Below, in pieces: positions 16,882 to 25,703 of a stretch of 64,000 nt of DNA. The stretch is from Sulfurimonas sp. (GTDB lineage: Bacteria; Campylobacterota; Campylobacteria; Campylobacterales; Sulfurimonadaceae): NCBI RefSeq assembly GCF_019429335.1, contig NZ_JAHYJB010000007.1:1-64000 (forward strand), read 5' to 3'. How positions within the stretch are numbered: the stretch's first letter is position 1; each line of letters opens with the position of its first letter. Made by a program: the position numbers and the translations under genes. Below the pieces are notes generated by a model. That model saw nothing but the letters and a program-made list of their open reading frames with translations, was not told where the DNA came from and searched no databases.

Positions 16882-17242
16882 TTGTGGTCTCTCTCCAAGC
16901 TTCTAACAACCCCTTGAATACATTGCTGACCTCATCAAGTCTTGACTCGTCTTTTTTAATATTTGCTTCATTTAAAAGCTGTATCTCATAATTATAAAGC
17001 CCCTCGAGATATTGCGTTACACGTCCACCTTTTACATCTAACATGGAGATAAGCTCAGTTATCACAGCAACAGAGCGATTTATCCAGTAAACTCTCTTTT
17101 CTATGTTACCATCTTTCATAGCCTTCTTTGCCTGCGCGTTAAAACGAAGAACCCCTTCATAGAGCATCTCAATAAGCTTTGCCGGAGACTCTATCCCAAC
17201 ATTATTTTGTGCGTAAATATTATGAGCTACATTACCATACAT
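16868..17242 (-). CDS. fliS: flagellar export chaperone FliS
   Basis: Binds the flagellin C-terminus in the cytoplasm and prevents early polymerisation. The 124-residue protein starts MYGNVAHNIYAQNNV and contains SPAKLIEMLYEGVLRF and INRSVAVITELISML, both typical FliS helices. The start is ATG 17242, which has AAAAAAGGA ahead; an in-frame ATG at 17296 would add 18 unconserved residues. It lies 86 bases after fliD and shares its sigma28-type promoter. Confidence 0.95.
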   Translation of the reverse strand: MYGNVAHNIYAQNNVGIESPAKLIEMLYEGVLRFNAQAKKAMKDGNIEKRVYWINRSVAVITELISMLDVKGGRVTQYLEGLYNYEIQLLNEANIKKDESRLDEVSNVFKGLLEAWRETTNVAK

Positions 17243-17328
17243 TTCAAATCCTTTTTTACTATTTTTATCGTTCTCTTCATGCATAAATATCGTCATCTAA
17301 GAGGCTTTCTTTAATCTTTTTATACAAA

Positions 17329-18717
17329 TCAATTATTATAATCATTTGACGTATTTGCCATCTCAGTAAACATAGAAGAAGCATTGTTGAACTTTGCTAT
17401 CATCGCATCATATGCTGCATACTGTTTTGCCAAAATCTCATACTTTGCATCAAGTCTCTCTGTCGCTGATGTTTTTCTATCTTCTAAGGAATCTATTGTA
17501 TCGTTGACATAATTTTTATACTGGTCAAGCGTTCCGTTATACTTTGTATAAACACTAGTTATTGTTGACATCTCATTAAATATTCCCATTACTTCAGTTG
17601 TCGTTCCATCTGCCTTGGTAAATGTGCCGCCAGAAAAAAATGCTTCTACATTAGCTGGATCTTCATCCATCTTGACATTTAAAACATCTTTATCCACACT
17701 CATCTTTCCATCTTTATCTATATCAAAACCAAAATCTGACATAAATCCCACTCCGCCACCGACAGTTGAAAACATATTTTCCAACTCTCTTTTCATGCTC
17801 TTAATCGTGCTCTCGTTAGAGAAAATACCCCTCTCGCTACTCTCGATGCTTGACTTTGTCATTCTATTTAGCTCAGTTATAGCTGCATTGTACTTCTCTA
17901 CAAAACTATCTATTTTCGTCATAATACCTTCACGGTCTTGTGCGACACTGACAGTAGAAGTTCCAACCTCTTTTAGTGTAATATCAAGACCCACAATCAA
18001 GTCTGTTATATTGTTACTTGAGCGAGTTATCGCTTGTCCATTAAAAGTAAAATTTGCATCAACTCCAGTTTGAACCGCAGCCAAATCAAAATCTGTTGTC
18101 AAGCGGCCGTCTTTAAGGTTTGCTCCAAGTCCATCAGCATTGTCTGTAATCGTAATATTCTGTGTTGTACCGGTATCCGCTGAGCTTACAAATAGACGAA
18201 ATTCACCACTACTTATCTGCACTATTGTGGCATCTACTTTATCGCCTGCGATGTCGTTGATTGAATTTTTTAAATCCGTAAGCGTAGTAGTCTCATCATA
18301 AGCTATCTGAAAATCCTGACCATCAATATTGAGATTCATAACTCCTGCAGCATTTGCGATTAATTCAGTGTTTGAAGTAAAAGCACCAGACTGCTCTATC
18401 TGCTTTGTTGCCAAGTTTGCAACATCAAGCGTAAAGTCCTGAATATCACTGTTTGCAGCAGCCGTTACTGCTACAGACGTTCCCACAACTGAAGTAGTCC
18501 GCTCATCATATAAAAGAGGCGTCTTAAGAGCATCGATGCTGTCTATCAAGTTTGTCATATTTGCATCTAAGAGATCAAACGCGTCTATTTTATCCTTTTC
18601 ATTAGCAAGTTTCAAATCTACCGGTCTGATGAACTGTGCCTCATCCGCCTCGCGTAACTGGTCTAAAACATCTTGTGTTAAAATCCCTGATCCAACACCT
18701 AGTGAACTGATAGCCAT
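17329..18717 (-). CDS. fliD: flagellar filament cap protein FliD (HAP2)
   Basis: Forms the cap at the filament tip where flagellin is added. The 462-residue protein has the FliD N-terminal domain (SSLGVGSGILTQDVLDQLREAD), a central domain with repeated Thr/Asp-rich strands and a C-terminal coiled-coil domain (YTKYNGTLDQYKNYVNDTID, then TSATERLDAKYEILAKQYAA). The length is about that of E. coli FliD and shorter than Helicobacter FliD (near 685). AAAGGATTTATT lies before the ATG, and a sigma28 promoter lies upstream. Confidence 0.95.
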   Translation of the reverse strand: MAISSLGVGSGILTQDVLDQLREADEAQFIRPVDLKLANEKDKIDAFDLLDANMTNLIDSIDALKTPLLYDERTTSVVGTSVAVTAAANSDIQDFTLDVANLATKQIEQSGAFTSNTELIANAAGVMNLNIDGQDFQIAYDETTTLTDLKNSINDIAGDKVDATIVQISSGEFRLFVSSADTGTTQNITITDNADGLGANLKDGRLTTDFDLAAVQTGVDANFTFNGQAITRSSNNITDLIVGLDITLKEVGTSTVSVAQDREGIMTKIDSFVEKYNAAITELNRMTKSSIESSERGIFSNESTIKSMKRELENMFSTVGGGVGFMSDFGFDIDKDGKMSVDKDVLNVKMDEDPANVEAFFSGGTFTKADGTTTEVMGIFNEMSTITSVYTKYNGTLDQYKNYVNDTIDSLEDRKTSATERLDAKYEILAKQYAAYDAMIAKFNNASSMFTEMANTSNDYNN

Positions 18718-18774
18718 AATAAATCCTTTAGTCGAAAATAGTTAGCATAAACTAGTTTGCCTTTATTGAATAGT

Positions 18775-18801
18775 AAATCGGCAATAAAGATATTTAGTTT
18801 A
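18775..18801 (-). promoter_or_regulatory. sigma28 (FliA) promoter of fliD-fliS
   Basis: On the minus strand TAAA (18801-18798), fifteen bases, then GCCGATTT (18782-18775). This matches the flagellar late-gene consensus TAAA-N15-GCCGATAA. Confidence 0.8.
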
Positions 18802-18839
18802 ATTAGAAGAAGAAAAAGTTAGAAAATTTTAGAAGAAAA

Positions 18840-18862
18840 GCAAAGGGTGTAAAACCCTTTGC
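18840..18862 (-). terminator. second terminator after flagellin
   Basis: GCAAAGGGT (18840-18848) pairs perfectly with ACCCTTTGC (18854-18862). On the minus strand TTTTCTTCT follows. It backs up the stronger hairpin at 18876-18903. Confidence 0.75.
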
Positions 18863-18875
18863 AGAAGAAGCAAAA

Positions 18876-18903
18876 CCGCCCTTTGTCTAATATAAAAGGG
18901 CGG
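18876..18903 (-). terminator. main intrinsic terminator of flagellin
   Basis: CCGCCCTTT (18876-18884) pairs perfectly with AAAGGGCGG (18895-18903), GC-rich and followed on the minus strand by TTTTGCTT. It lies about 27 bases past the flagellin stop. A tandem terminator suits a very strongly expressed gene. Confidence 0.85.
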
Positions 18904-18930
18904 AAGTGTTTTTTTAAAAAATGCTCTAAA

Positions 18931-19758
18931 CTACTGAAGTAGTCTTAAAACATTCTGCTGAACTGCGTTAGCCTGACTCATAGCATATGAACCAGATTGA
19001 GCCAAGATATTGTGCTTTGCAAATGTAGCAGACTCAGCCGCAAAGTCAACATCACGGATTTGAGACTCAGCCGCACTAACATTCACCTGTGTAACAGAAA
19101 TGTTTCTAACGTTTGACTCTAGTTTATTTTGAGCCGCACCAAGCGTAGATCTAAGCGTATCAACAAGTACAATACCAGCATCAGCTGAAGCTATAGCAGT
19201 TTCTGCACCAGCTTGAGTAGTTACATTAAGAGCATTCACGCCCAGAGTTGCAGAATCAGCCGCAGTAATAGTTACTGATGTTGTTTCATTAGTATATGCA
19301 CCTGTATGAAATGTAAACATACCTGCAGTTCCACCTGTCGCATCAAGAAGATTTTGACCGTTAAATGAAGTTCTGCTAGCTATATCATCAAGTTGCCCTA
19401 TTAAAGCATCAACTTCATCTTGGATATAAGCTCTTGTATCTGCAGTTTGAGTATCATTGGCTGCTTGAACAGAAAGAGTTCTAACTCTTTTTAGTATGTT
19501 CCCTGTCTCCTCCAAAGCACCATCCGCAGTCTGAATAAGACCGATACCGTCATTAGAGTTTCTAATCGCTTGACCAAGTCCACTTGATTGAGCAGAGAGT
19601 TGATTTGCAATTGCAAGACCCGCCGCATCATCAGCCGCTTTATTAATTCTTAAACCTGAAGAGAGAGCCGTTAAGCTTTTGTCAAGTCCAACATTGTTTT
19701 TTGTAGCATACATGTGCGCATTCATCGCACCTACGTTTGTGTTAATTCTAAATCCCAT
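18931..19758 (-). CDS. flagellin, short D0/D1 type
   Basis: Main filament protein of 275 residues. The N-terminus (FRINTNVGAMNAHMYATKNN, then LSSGLRINKAADDAAGLAIA) and the C-terminus (ESQIRDVDFAAESATF, ending VQQNVLRLLQ) are the conserved D0/D1 parts. Only a short central region of about 80 residues separates them, so the variable D2/D3 domains found in Campylobacter FlaA (about 570 residues) are missing. The C-terminal helix is the FliS binding site. RBS AAAAGGA and a sigma28 promoter precede it, tandem terminators follow. Only one flagellin gene is in this window. Confidence 0.96.
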   Translation of the reverse strand: MGFRINTNVGAMNAHMYATKNNVGLDKSLTALSSGLRINKAADDAAGLAIANQLSAQSSGLGQAIRNSNDGIGLIQTADGALEETGNILKRVRTLSVQAANDTQTADTRAYIQDEVDALIGQLDDIASRTSFNGQNLLDATGGTAGMFTFHTGAYTNETTSVTITAADSATLGVNALNVTTQAGAETAIASADAGIVLVDTLRSTLGAAQNKLESNVRNISVTQVNVSAAESQIRDVDFAAESATFAKHNILAQSGSYAMSQANAVQQNVLRLLQ

Positions 19759-19832
19759 AATAAATCCTTTTCGGGTAGAGCCTTACGCCCCAGTTAAATT
19801 TTTATCTCGGCTTCCTTGCCTTGATGTTAACT

Positions 19833-19859
19833 AGATCGACAGCAAAAAAAATAACTTTA
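19833..19859 (-). promoter_or_regulatory. sigma28 (FliA) promoter of flagellin
   Basis: On the minus strand TAAA (19859-19856, within TTAAAGTT), fifteen bases, then GTCGATCT (19840-19833). It fits the sigma28 pattern of Campylobacterota flagellin genes and gives a leader of about 70 bases. Confidence 0.8.
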
Positions 19860-19950
19860 ACAAATTTATGAAATTTTTTTAAAAAGATACTATTTTTACA
19901 ATTTATACTTTTTTTGCTACACTTCCAAACTTAAAAATAACTACACTATA

Positions 19951-19956
19951 TATAAT
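19951..19956 (+). promoter_or_regulatory. -10 box of topA
   Basis: TATAAT 24 bases before the TTG start of topA, preceded by an AT-rich stretch without a clear -35. Confidence 0.55.
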
Positions 19957-19979
19957 GTATAGCGCAATAGGAAAACTAT

Positions 19980-22205
19980 TTGAACTTAATTATCGTCGAA
20001 TCACCCGCTAAAGCCAAGACCATTAAAAACTTTCTCGGCAAAGATTATGAGGTCATCGCCTCAAAAGGTCATATACGGGACCTTCCAAAATCCCGTTTTG
20101 GGATTAGCATAGATGAGGAGAACCATCTTGTTCCCGCTTATAGTGTTGCAAAAGAGAACGCCGCAATCGTTAAAGAGATAAACGCTTTGGCAAAAAAGAG
20201 TGAGACCATATACATCGCGACCGATGAGGACCGCGAGGGTGAAGCAATCGGATGGCATATAGCCCATGCAATCAAAAGAGACCCAGAGACACTTCCGCGC
20301 ATCGTTTTTCACGAGATAACCAAAACTGCTATAAACCACGCTTTGGAGAATGCTCGCAAAATAGATATAAACATGGTAAATGCTCAGCAGGCACGCCGTA
20401 TACTTGACCGTGTTGTGGGTTATAAACTCTCTCCGCTCCTTAGCTCAAAAATCCAAAAAGGGCTCTCGGCAGGACGTGTTCAATCATCAGCACTCAAACT
20501 CGTTGTTGACAGAGAACGTGAGATAAAAGCTTTTGTTCCAGAGGAGTACTGGACAATAGATACGCTCTTTAAAAAAGATATAGAGGCGACTCTAATCTCT
20601 CACAATAATGAGAAACTCTCAAAACTCTCCATCACAAACAAAAAACAGGCCGATGAGATAGCAGAGAGCGTAAAAGCTGACTCGTTTGTCATTACAAAGA
20701 TTGAGACAAAAGAGAGAAAAAGCTCGACACCTCCGCCGTTTATGACATCAACTCTTCAGCAGACCGCATCAAGCAAACTAGGATTTACTCCTAAAAAAAC
20801 AATGATGGTCGCTCAAGCTCTTTATGAGGGTGTAAAAACTCCAAGCGGCACTTCTGGTGTCATCACATACATGAGAACAGACTCGCTAAACTTGGCTCAT
20901 GAAGCAGTCAGTGCGGTTCGCGGTGTAATAGAGAGCAGATTTGGCAAAAAATATCTCCCAGATGAGCCTAAGGTTTACATCAAAAAAGCAAAAGGCGCGC
21001 AAGAGGCTCACGAAGCAATCCGCCCTACAATGCTGCAGTTTACACCAGAGGTGGCGCAAAGCTTTTTAAAGCCTGACGAGATAAAACTTTACCGCCTTAT
21101 TTACGAAAGATTTATGGCATGTCAGATGAATGATGCAATTTTTGAACAGCAGAGCATCCTCTTTAGCGGAAAAAATAACGAATACAGGGCAATCGGACGT
21201 AAACTTACGTTTGATGGTTTTTACGCGCTAACAGGAGCAGAAGACAAAGACAAACTCTTACCTGCTCTTAAAGAGGGCGAAGCCGCAGATATACAAAAAA
21301 TAAGCCAAGAGCAGCACTTTACTGAGCCTCCTGCTCGTTATTCCGAAGCAGCGCTTATCAAAAAACTTGAGGCAGAGGGGATAGGAAGACCTTCAACATA
21401 CGCTCCAACCATTGCAACTCTTAGCAATAGAACATATGTGACCATTGAGAAAAAGCAGATTATCCCTACAGAGATGGCGTTTACCGTTACGGAGATTTTA
21501 GAGAAAAACTTTGCAAATATCGTTGATGTCTCTTTTACGGCAAATATGGAAGAGAAGCTTGACGAAGTGGCAGAGGGAGAGAATGATTGGCAAAAGCTTT
21601 TAAGCGATTTCTATTTCCCGTTTTTAGAGCAGGTTGAAGAGGGCAAAACAAATATTCTATCGCTTAAAACAGCAAAACCTCTAGGTCGTGCTTGTCCTAA
21701 ATGCGGGGAGGAGCTTCTTCTCCGCTCTGGAAGATTCGGAGAGTTTATAGCTTGCAGCGGCTTTCCAAAGTGTAAATACACGGAACAGGTAGAGAGCGAA
21801 GGCAAAGAGGAGAGTGAGAAATCAAACTCTGAGCCGAGCGATGAAATATGCGACAAATGTGGCAAGGAGATGGTTGTTAAAAACGGAAGAAACGGTCCAT
21901 TTTTGGCATGCAGCGGCTATCCTGATTGTAAAAACACAAAGAGCCTGAATGTCGAAGAGAAGGTAAGCCTTACTCCATGCCCTGACTGCGGCGGCAAAAT
22001 AAGCCTAAAGAACTCAAGACGCGGTCCGTTTTGGGGGTGTGAAAACTATCCTAAATGTAAGTTCATATCAAAATTTGAACCATCAACCATAAAATGTAAA
22101 GAGAAGGGTTGTGATGGCGCTTTGGCAAAAAGGGTTTACAGAGGCAAAGAGGTCTATGAGTGTATCAAGTGTAAAACAAGAACGCCCGCAGAAGAGATAA
22201 ACTAA
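19980..22205 (+). CDS. topA: DNA topoisomerase I
   Basis: Relaxes negative supercoils by transient single-strand breakage. The Toprim domain is N-terminal (IIVESPAKAKTI, TDEDREGE at 81-88). The active-site tyrosine is Y297 in GVITYMRTDS. Four cysteine zinc-ribbon repeats form the C-terminus: CPKCGEELLLRSGRFGEF, CDKCGKEMVVKNGRNGPF, CPDCGGKISLKNSRRGPF and a final CX4C...CX2C. At 741 residues it is a usual bacterial length. Start is TTG with AGGAAAA ahead. Nine bases separate its stop from the next gene. Confidence 0.97.
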   Translation: MNLIIVESPAKAKTIKNFLGKDYEVIASKGHIRDLPKSRFGISIDEENHLVPAYSVAKENAAIVKEINALAKKSETIYIATDEDREGEAIGWHIAHAIKRDPETLPRIVFHEITKTAINHALENARKIDINMVNAQQARRILDRVVGYKLSPLLSSKIQKGLSAGRVQSSALKLVVDREREIKAFVPEEYWTIDTLFKKDIEATLISHNNEKLSKLSITNKKQADEIAESVKADSFVITKIETKERKSSTPPPFMTSTLQQTASSKLGFTPKKTMMVAQALYEGVKTPSGTSGVITYMRTDSLNLAHEAVSAVRGVIESRFGKKYLPDEPKVYIKKAKGAQEAHEAIRPTMLQFTPEVAQSFLKPDEIKLYRLIYERFMACQMNDAIFEQQSILFSGKNNEYRAIGRKLTFDGFYALTGAEDKDKLLPALKEGEAADIQKISQEQHFTEPPARYSEAALIKKLEAEGIGRPSTYAPTIATLSNRTYVTIEKKQIIPTEMAFTVTEILEKNFANIVDVSFTANMEEKLDEVAEGENDWQKLLSDFYFPFLEQVEEGKTNILSLKTAKPLGRACPKCGEELLLRSGRFGEFIACSGFPKCKYTEQVESEGKEESEKSNSEPSDEICDKCGKEMVVKNGRNGPFLACSGYPDCKNTKSLNVEEKVSLTPCPDCGGKISLKNSRRGPFWGCENYPKCKFISKFEPSTIKCKEKGCDGALAKRVYRGKEVYECIKCKTRTPAEEIN

Positions 22206-22214
22206 GAAGCAGTC

Positions 22215-22739
22215 ATGAAAATAGGCATCATCTCAGACACTCACACCAAGGTAAAGAAGGCAAAAAGAGCCATTGACATCTTGATTAAAGACGGTGCTAA
22301 CTTTATTATTCACGCAGGCGATATTGTAGAGGTTGAGATTCTTGAGTATCTAAAGAAGACAGGAATCAGATACGTAGCGGTTTATGGCAACAATGATGCT
22401 CATCTAGCAGAGCATCACGCCAGATTCAATCTTGTTCAGGAGCCCTACTATTTTAAGCTATCGGGCACAACGTTTAAGCTTATGCACCTTCCGTTTTACA
22501 TGTTGGGCGATGCGGATGTGGTAATATTCGGCCACACGCACAAAGCCTACGTAGACTTTGTAGACAATACGCTCTTTTTGAACTCTGGAGAGATATGCGC
22601 CAGAAACAAGGCTCTCTCTGAGTGGTCGATGCTAGAGCTAAAGAGCGAACACTATTTGGTAACCAACTATACAAGAGCCAATAAAAGCGAAGAGATTAAA
22701 AAAGAAGAGATTGAGCACATGAGGCAGCGCAGTGAGTAA
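22215..22739 (+). CDS. metallophosphoesterase, YfcE/MJ0936 family
   Basis: A 174-residue single-domain phosphodiesterase with the calcineurin-like metal-binding blocks ISDTH (7-11), HAGDIV, GNND and GHTH in order, all ligands present. Members hydrolyse phosphodiester bonds of unidentified natural substrates and need Mn or Ni in vitro. The C-terminus is a charged helix after the core. It overlaps bioB by eight bases and follows topA closely. Confidence 0.88.
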   Translation: MKIGIISDTHTKVKKAKRAIDILIKDGANFIIHAGDIVEVEILEYLKKTGIRYVAVYGNNDAHLAEHHARFNLVQEPYYFKLSGTTFKLMHLPFYMLGDADVVIFGHTHKAYVDFVDNTLFLNSGEICARNKALSEWSMLELKSEHYLVTNYTRANKSEEIKKEEIEHMRQRSE

Positions 22740-23577
22740 AGAGATATTTTTATGCTCGATATGCAACATAAACAGCGGTACATGTAACGAAGATTGCAAA
22801 TTCTGCTCTCAAAGCGTAAGATACAAAGCAGACATTGAGCGTTATAGACAAAAAGATATAGCTCTTATCCTAAAAGAGGCTAAAGCAGCCTATGAGAGCG
22901 GTGCCTTGGGATTTTGTTTAGTTACAGCGGATAAAGGGCTAAACGATAAAACTCTTCTCTTTGTCTGCTCTGTCGCTGAAGTTTTGACAAAAGAGGTTCC
23001 CCAGCTTCGTCTTATCGCCTGCAACGGAACGGCAACAATTGAGCAGCTTTTAACTCTAAAGGCAGCGGGAATAAAAGCATATAACCACAATCTTGAAACC
23101 TCAAAAGAGTTCTATAAAGAGATATGCACAACCCACTCATGGCAAGAGCGTTATGATACATGTCAAAATGTAAACGAAGCGGGGTTAGTTCTTATAAGCG
23201 GCGGTATTTTCGGCCTTGGAGAGAGCAAAGAGGATAGAATAGCGATGCTTGAATCTTTAAAATCGCTAAATCCGACATCGGTTCCTATTAATTTTTACCA
23301 TCATAATGAAGCACTACAACTTCAACCAAACCCGCTTGATGTGGACGAGGCTCTCTCTCTTATCAAGCTTACAAGAGAGATGATTCCAAATGCGCAGAGA
23401 ATAATGGTAGCAGGCGGGCGGGAGCTGATGTTTGGAGAGAGACAAAATGAGATATTTAAGTTCGGAGCCAACTCTATCGTGATAGGAAACTACCTAACTA
23501 CAAGCGGTCGCGCAATGGAGAAAGATTTGGAGATGTTAAAACATCTTGGGCTTTGTGTAGCAAAAGCGGTAAAATAA
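22732..23577 (+). CDS. bioB: biotin synthase
   Basis: Radical-SAM enzyme that inserts sulfur into dethiobiotin. The 4Fe-4S ligands are C18, C22 and C25 in TCNEDCKFC. The family blocks AYNHNLETSKEFY, LISGGIFGLGES, PINFYHH and VAGGRE follow. The protein has 281 residues against about 346 in E. coli, the short form known from Campylobacterota, lacking the N-terminal helices. GTG start overlapping the phosphoesterase gene. No other bio gene is present here. Confidence 0.94.
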   Translation: MSKEIFLCSICNINSGTCNEDCKFCSQSVRYKADIERYRQKDIALILKEAKAAYESGALGFCLVTADKGLNDKTLLFVCSVAEVLTKEVPQLRLIACNGTATIEQLLTLKAAGIKAYNHNLETSKEFYKEICTTHSWQERYDTCQNVNEAGLVLISGGIFGLGESKEDRIAMLESLKSLNPTSVPINFYHHNEALQLQPNPLDVDEALSLIKLTREMIPNAQRIMVAGGRELMFGERQNEIFKFGANSIVIGNYLTTSGRAMEKDLEMLKHLGLCVAKAVK

Positions 23578-23595
23578 AAAATTATCAAAAGAGGG

Positions 23596-23601
23596 TATAA
23601 T
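23596..23601 (+). promoter_or_regulatory. -10 box of the AMMECR1-like gene
   Basis: TATAAT 33 bases before the ATG at 23634, in a 56-base gap after bioB. Confidence 0.5.
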
Positions 23602-23633
23602 ATACTACGATTCTGATATTTTAGGAGCTTTGG

Positions 23634-23984
23634 ATGTCCCGTTCTGTTTTACTTCAACTTGCCAGAGACTCTATACAAGAGGTATTAGAAGCAAGCAGAA
23701 CAATAGATAAAGAGCATCTTTTAGAGCAATATCCGCTGCTTGGCGAGAAAATAGCCACTACTCTAAATATCTATTTAAACTTCGAGCTAAGAGGCTCATC
23801 ATCAACTAAAACTCCATTGAACTCTCTGCTTGAAGATATAGTAAAAAATGCAAAAAAAGCGGCATTTGAAGATAAAAACTCCTCGCCGATAACCACCTCA
23901 GAGTATCTGCATTGCGAGATTGAGCTGATTTTGGCAACCGAGGATGGAGAGATGAGCGAAAGAGACAAGGCTATAATCAAATAA
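23634..23984 (+). CDS. half-length AMMECR1-like protein
   Basis: A 116-residue protein whose blocks resemble the N-terminal half of AMMECR1 (AmmeMemoRadiSam protein A). It has LLQLARDSIQEVLEA, then FELRG where AMMECR1 has LRGCIG, then LLEDIVKNAKKAAFEDKNSS and the strand CEIELILAT. The cysteine and glycine after LRG are replaced by SSS. Full AMMECR1 proteins have about 180-200 residues, so the C-terminal half is missing; the gene ends cleanly with TAA and has its own promoter, so it may be a functional variant. The call rests on pattern memory, not on an alignment. Confidence 0.6.
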   Translation: MSRSVLLQLARDSIQEVLEASRTIDKEHLLEQYPLLGEKIATTLNIYLNFELRGSSSTKTPLNSLLEDIVKNAKKAAFEDKNSSPITTSEYLHCEIELILATEDGEMSERDKAIIK

Positions 23985-23994
23985 TAACAGCCCG

Positions 23995-24948
23995 CTAGTT
24001 GTGATTCTTCTGGATATAACATGCGATTGCGTATCCGTGGTTTAACCCGAGAGCTATGCTACCGCCAGACTCTTGTGTTATATCTCCCGCTACAAAAAGT
24101 CCGCTAATATTTGTCTCATAATTCTCATCATGAACAGGCTTGCCGCCCTCCTCTTTTATGCCAGAACTTGCCAAAAACGCACTTGGCGTAGTGCCGCCGA
24201 TTGCATAAACAACTCTCTCAAAAGTACGGGGCTCTATATTGTTAAAGAGAACTTTGACTAGTCCCTCGTCACTCTCAAGCGAGACGATATCTATCCCTAA
24301 AATAGGCTCAACATCCTTATTCATTATCGCGTTTGCAATATCTCGCTGGTTTGTAGGGTTTGCGCGTCCGAAAGTCTCTCTTCGGTAGCAGATGCAAACC
24401 TCATTTTTGGCGCTTAAATCAACCGCATACTCGATTGCGCTGTCTCCGCCACCGACAACTAAAACCTTCTCACCGCCCACACAGCCATCAAGCGTATGTC
24501 CTACCCTGCTTTTTATATCTAGCGGTATCTTGTACTCAGGTTTATTAGGCTTGCCCATTCTCCCTATTGTTACTACGACATACTTTGCCATAATGGTGCC
24601 GCCTGCAACAAAAACTTCAAACAACCCGTCTCTTTTCTCTATCTTTTGAACCTCGGTATGAGTTTTAAGTTCCACAGAGTGGTTCGCCAAAATCTCATCA
24701 AAGAAATCGAGTGTAGTCTCTTTTGTTCCGTCAACAAAGTAGATTCTGCCATCAAGCTCTACTTTTTGACCCTTCCAATCCTTGTCTACTCTTTTGTTAT
24801 CCTTGTAATATTTGCGTATCGTAGAGTTGTGATTTTGGTCTTTTTCAAGTAAAACAATATCCTTGATGCCCTGCAGATAACTCTCAACCGCCGTTGCAAT
24901 CCCAGCAGGACCGGCGCCTATTATCGCAAGATTGTAGACATGACTCAT
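23995..24948 (-). CDS. FAD/NAD(P)-dependent oxidoreductase, YpdA/thioredoxin-reductase-like
   Basis: A 317-residue two-dinucleotide flavoprotein. The FAD fold is GAGPAGIATAVESYL near residues 10-24. The NAD(P) fold is VLVVGGGDSAIEYAV in the middle. The late FAD motif is GLFVAGDIT near the C-terminus. The redox CXXC of thioredoxin reductase is absent, as in YpdA-type enzymes or in ferredoxin-NADP reductases of the same fold. Its acceptor is unknown. RBS AAGGATTTATT precedes the ATG. It is convergent to the AMMECR1-like gene, ten bases apart. Confidence 0.88.
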   Translation of the reverse strand: MSHVYNLAIIGAGPAGIATAVESYLQGIKDIVLLEKDQNHNSTIRKYYKDNKRVDKDWKGQKVELDGRIYFVDGTKETTLDFFDEILANHSVELKTHTEVQKIEKRDGLFEVFVAGGTIMAKYVVVTIGRMGKPNKPEYKIPLDIKSRVGHTLDGCVGGEKVLVVGGGDSAIEYAVDLSAKNEVCICYRRETFGRANPTNQRDIANAIMNKDVEPILGIDIVSLESDEGLVKVLFNNIEPRTFERVVYAIGGTTPSAFLASSGIKEEGGKPVHDENYETNISGLFVAGDITQESGGSIALGLNHGYAIACYIQKNHN

Positions 24949-25112
24949 AATAAATCCTTATAATTAATTGGATATATTTTAACATAATAAGATGAATATG
25001 TTTTATATTATATTTGATGTTACGCACCAAAACTGACACTTTACGCTCTTTTTTACGAAAGTGCGCAAGGTAGGCTATAATTCGAAAACCAAATCTTTTA
25101 TCGGGAAAAGCC
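24949..25112. other. divergent promoter region
   Basis: No gene seen. On the plus strand TATAAT at 25076-25081 serves the methyltransferase gene. On the minus strand an AT-rich block (24955-25015) precedes the oxidoreductase. Confidence 0.5.
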
Positions 25113-25703
25113 ATGCCTCGCATTGACAGCCAAAAATTCTACTCCTCTGCCATAGACAAATACGGCATTACGGCAAAAGGTGTAAACTGGCACTCAAAAG
25201 AGTCTCAAAAGATGAGATTTGACATTATTTTAGATATGTTGCCCCATAAGATAAGCAGATACAGCATCGCCGATGCGGGCTGCGGTTTTGGGGATTTGTA
25301 TCTCTACATGTTAAAAAAGAAAAGAGCCCCAAAAGAGTACATCGGCATAGACTCTCTCAGCGACATGTACTCCATTGCAAGTGATAGAACGGGCTGTGAG
25401 ATAGTTATAGTAGATATCTGCAAAGAGAAACTTCCTGCTGCTGATTATTATGTCTGCAGCGGTGCGATGAATGTTTTAGAGGAGTTTGAAACGCATCTCT
25501 TTATGCGCAACTGTTTTAACGCCTGCAGAGTCGGTTTTATATTTAACGTGCTTCACGGAGATAAGAAAAGCGAAACGTACAACTACCTGACAACAGCGCA
25601 GATAGAGCAGATGGCAAAAGAGCTGGGTGTTAAAAAAGTAATTTTTCGGGATGACTACATGCAAGACGATATAACTGCTCTTTTTCTAAAAGAGTCTATC
25701 TGA
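25113..25703 (+). CDS. class I SAM-dependent methyltransferase
   Basis: A 196-residue Rossmann-type methyltransferase. Motif I is IADAGCGFGDLYLYM near 51-65, the acidic loop is YIGIDSLSDMY, and motif IV-like EKLPAADYYVCSGAMNV follows. The substrate is unknown. It overlaps the start of asnB by one base (TGATG), so the two are expressed together, which may point to a small-molecule or surface-polymer substrate, but that is only inference. Confidence 0.85.
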   Translation: MPRIDSQKFYSSAIDKYGITAKGVNWHSKESQKMRFDIILDMLPHKISRYSIADAGCGFGDLYLYMLKKKRAPKEYIGIDSLSDMYSIASDRTGCEIVIVDICKEKLPAADYYVCSGAMNVLEEFETHLFMRNCFNACRVGFIFNVLHGDKKSETYNYLTTAQIEQMAKELGVKKVIFRDDYMQDDITALFLKESI

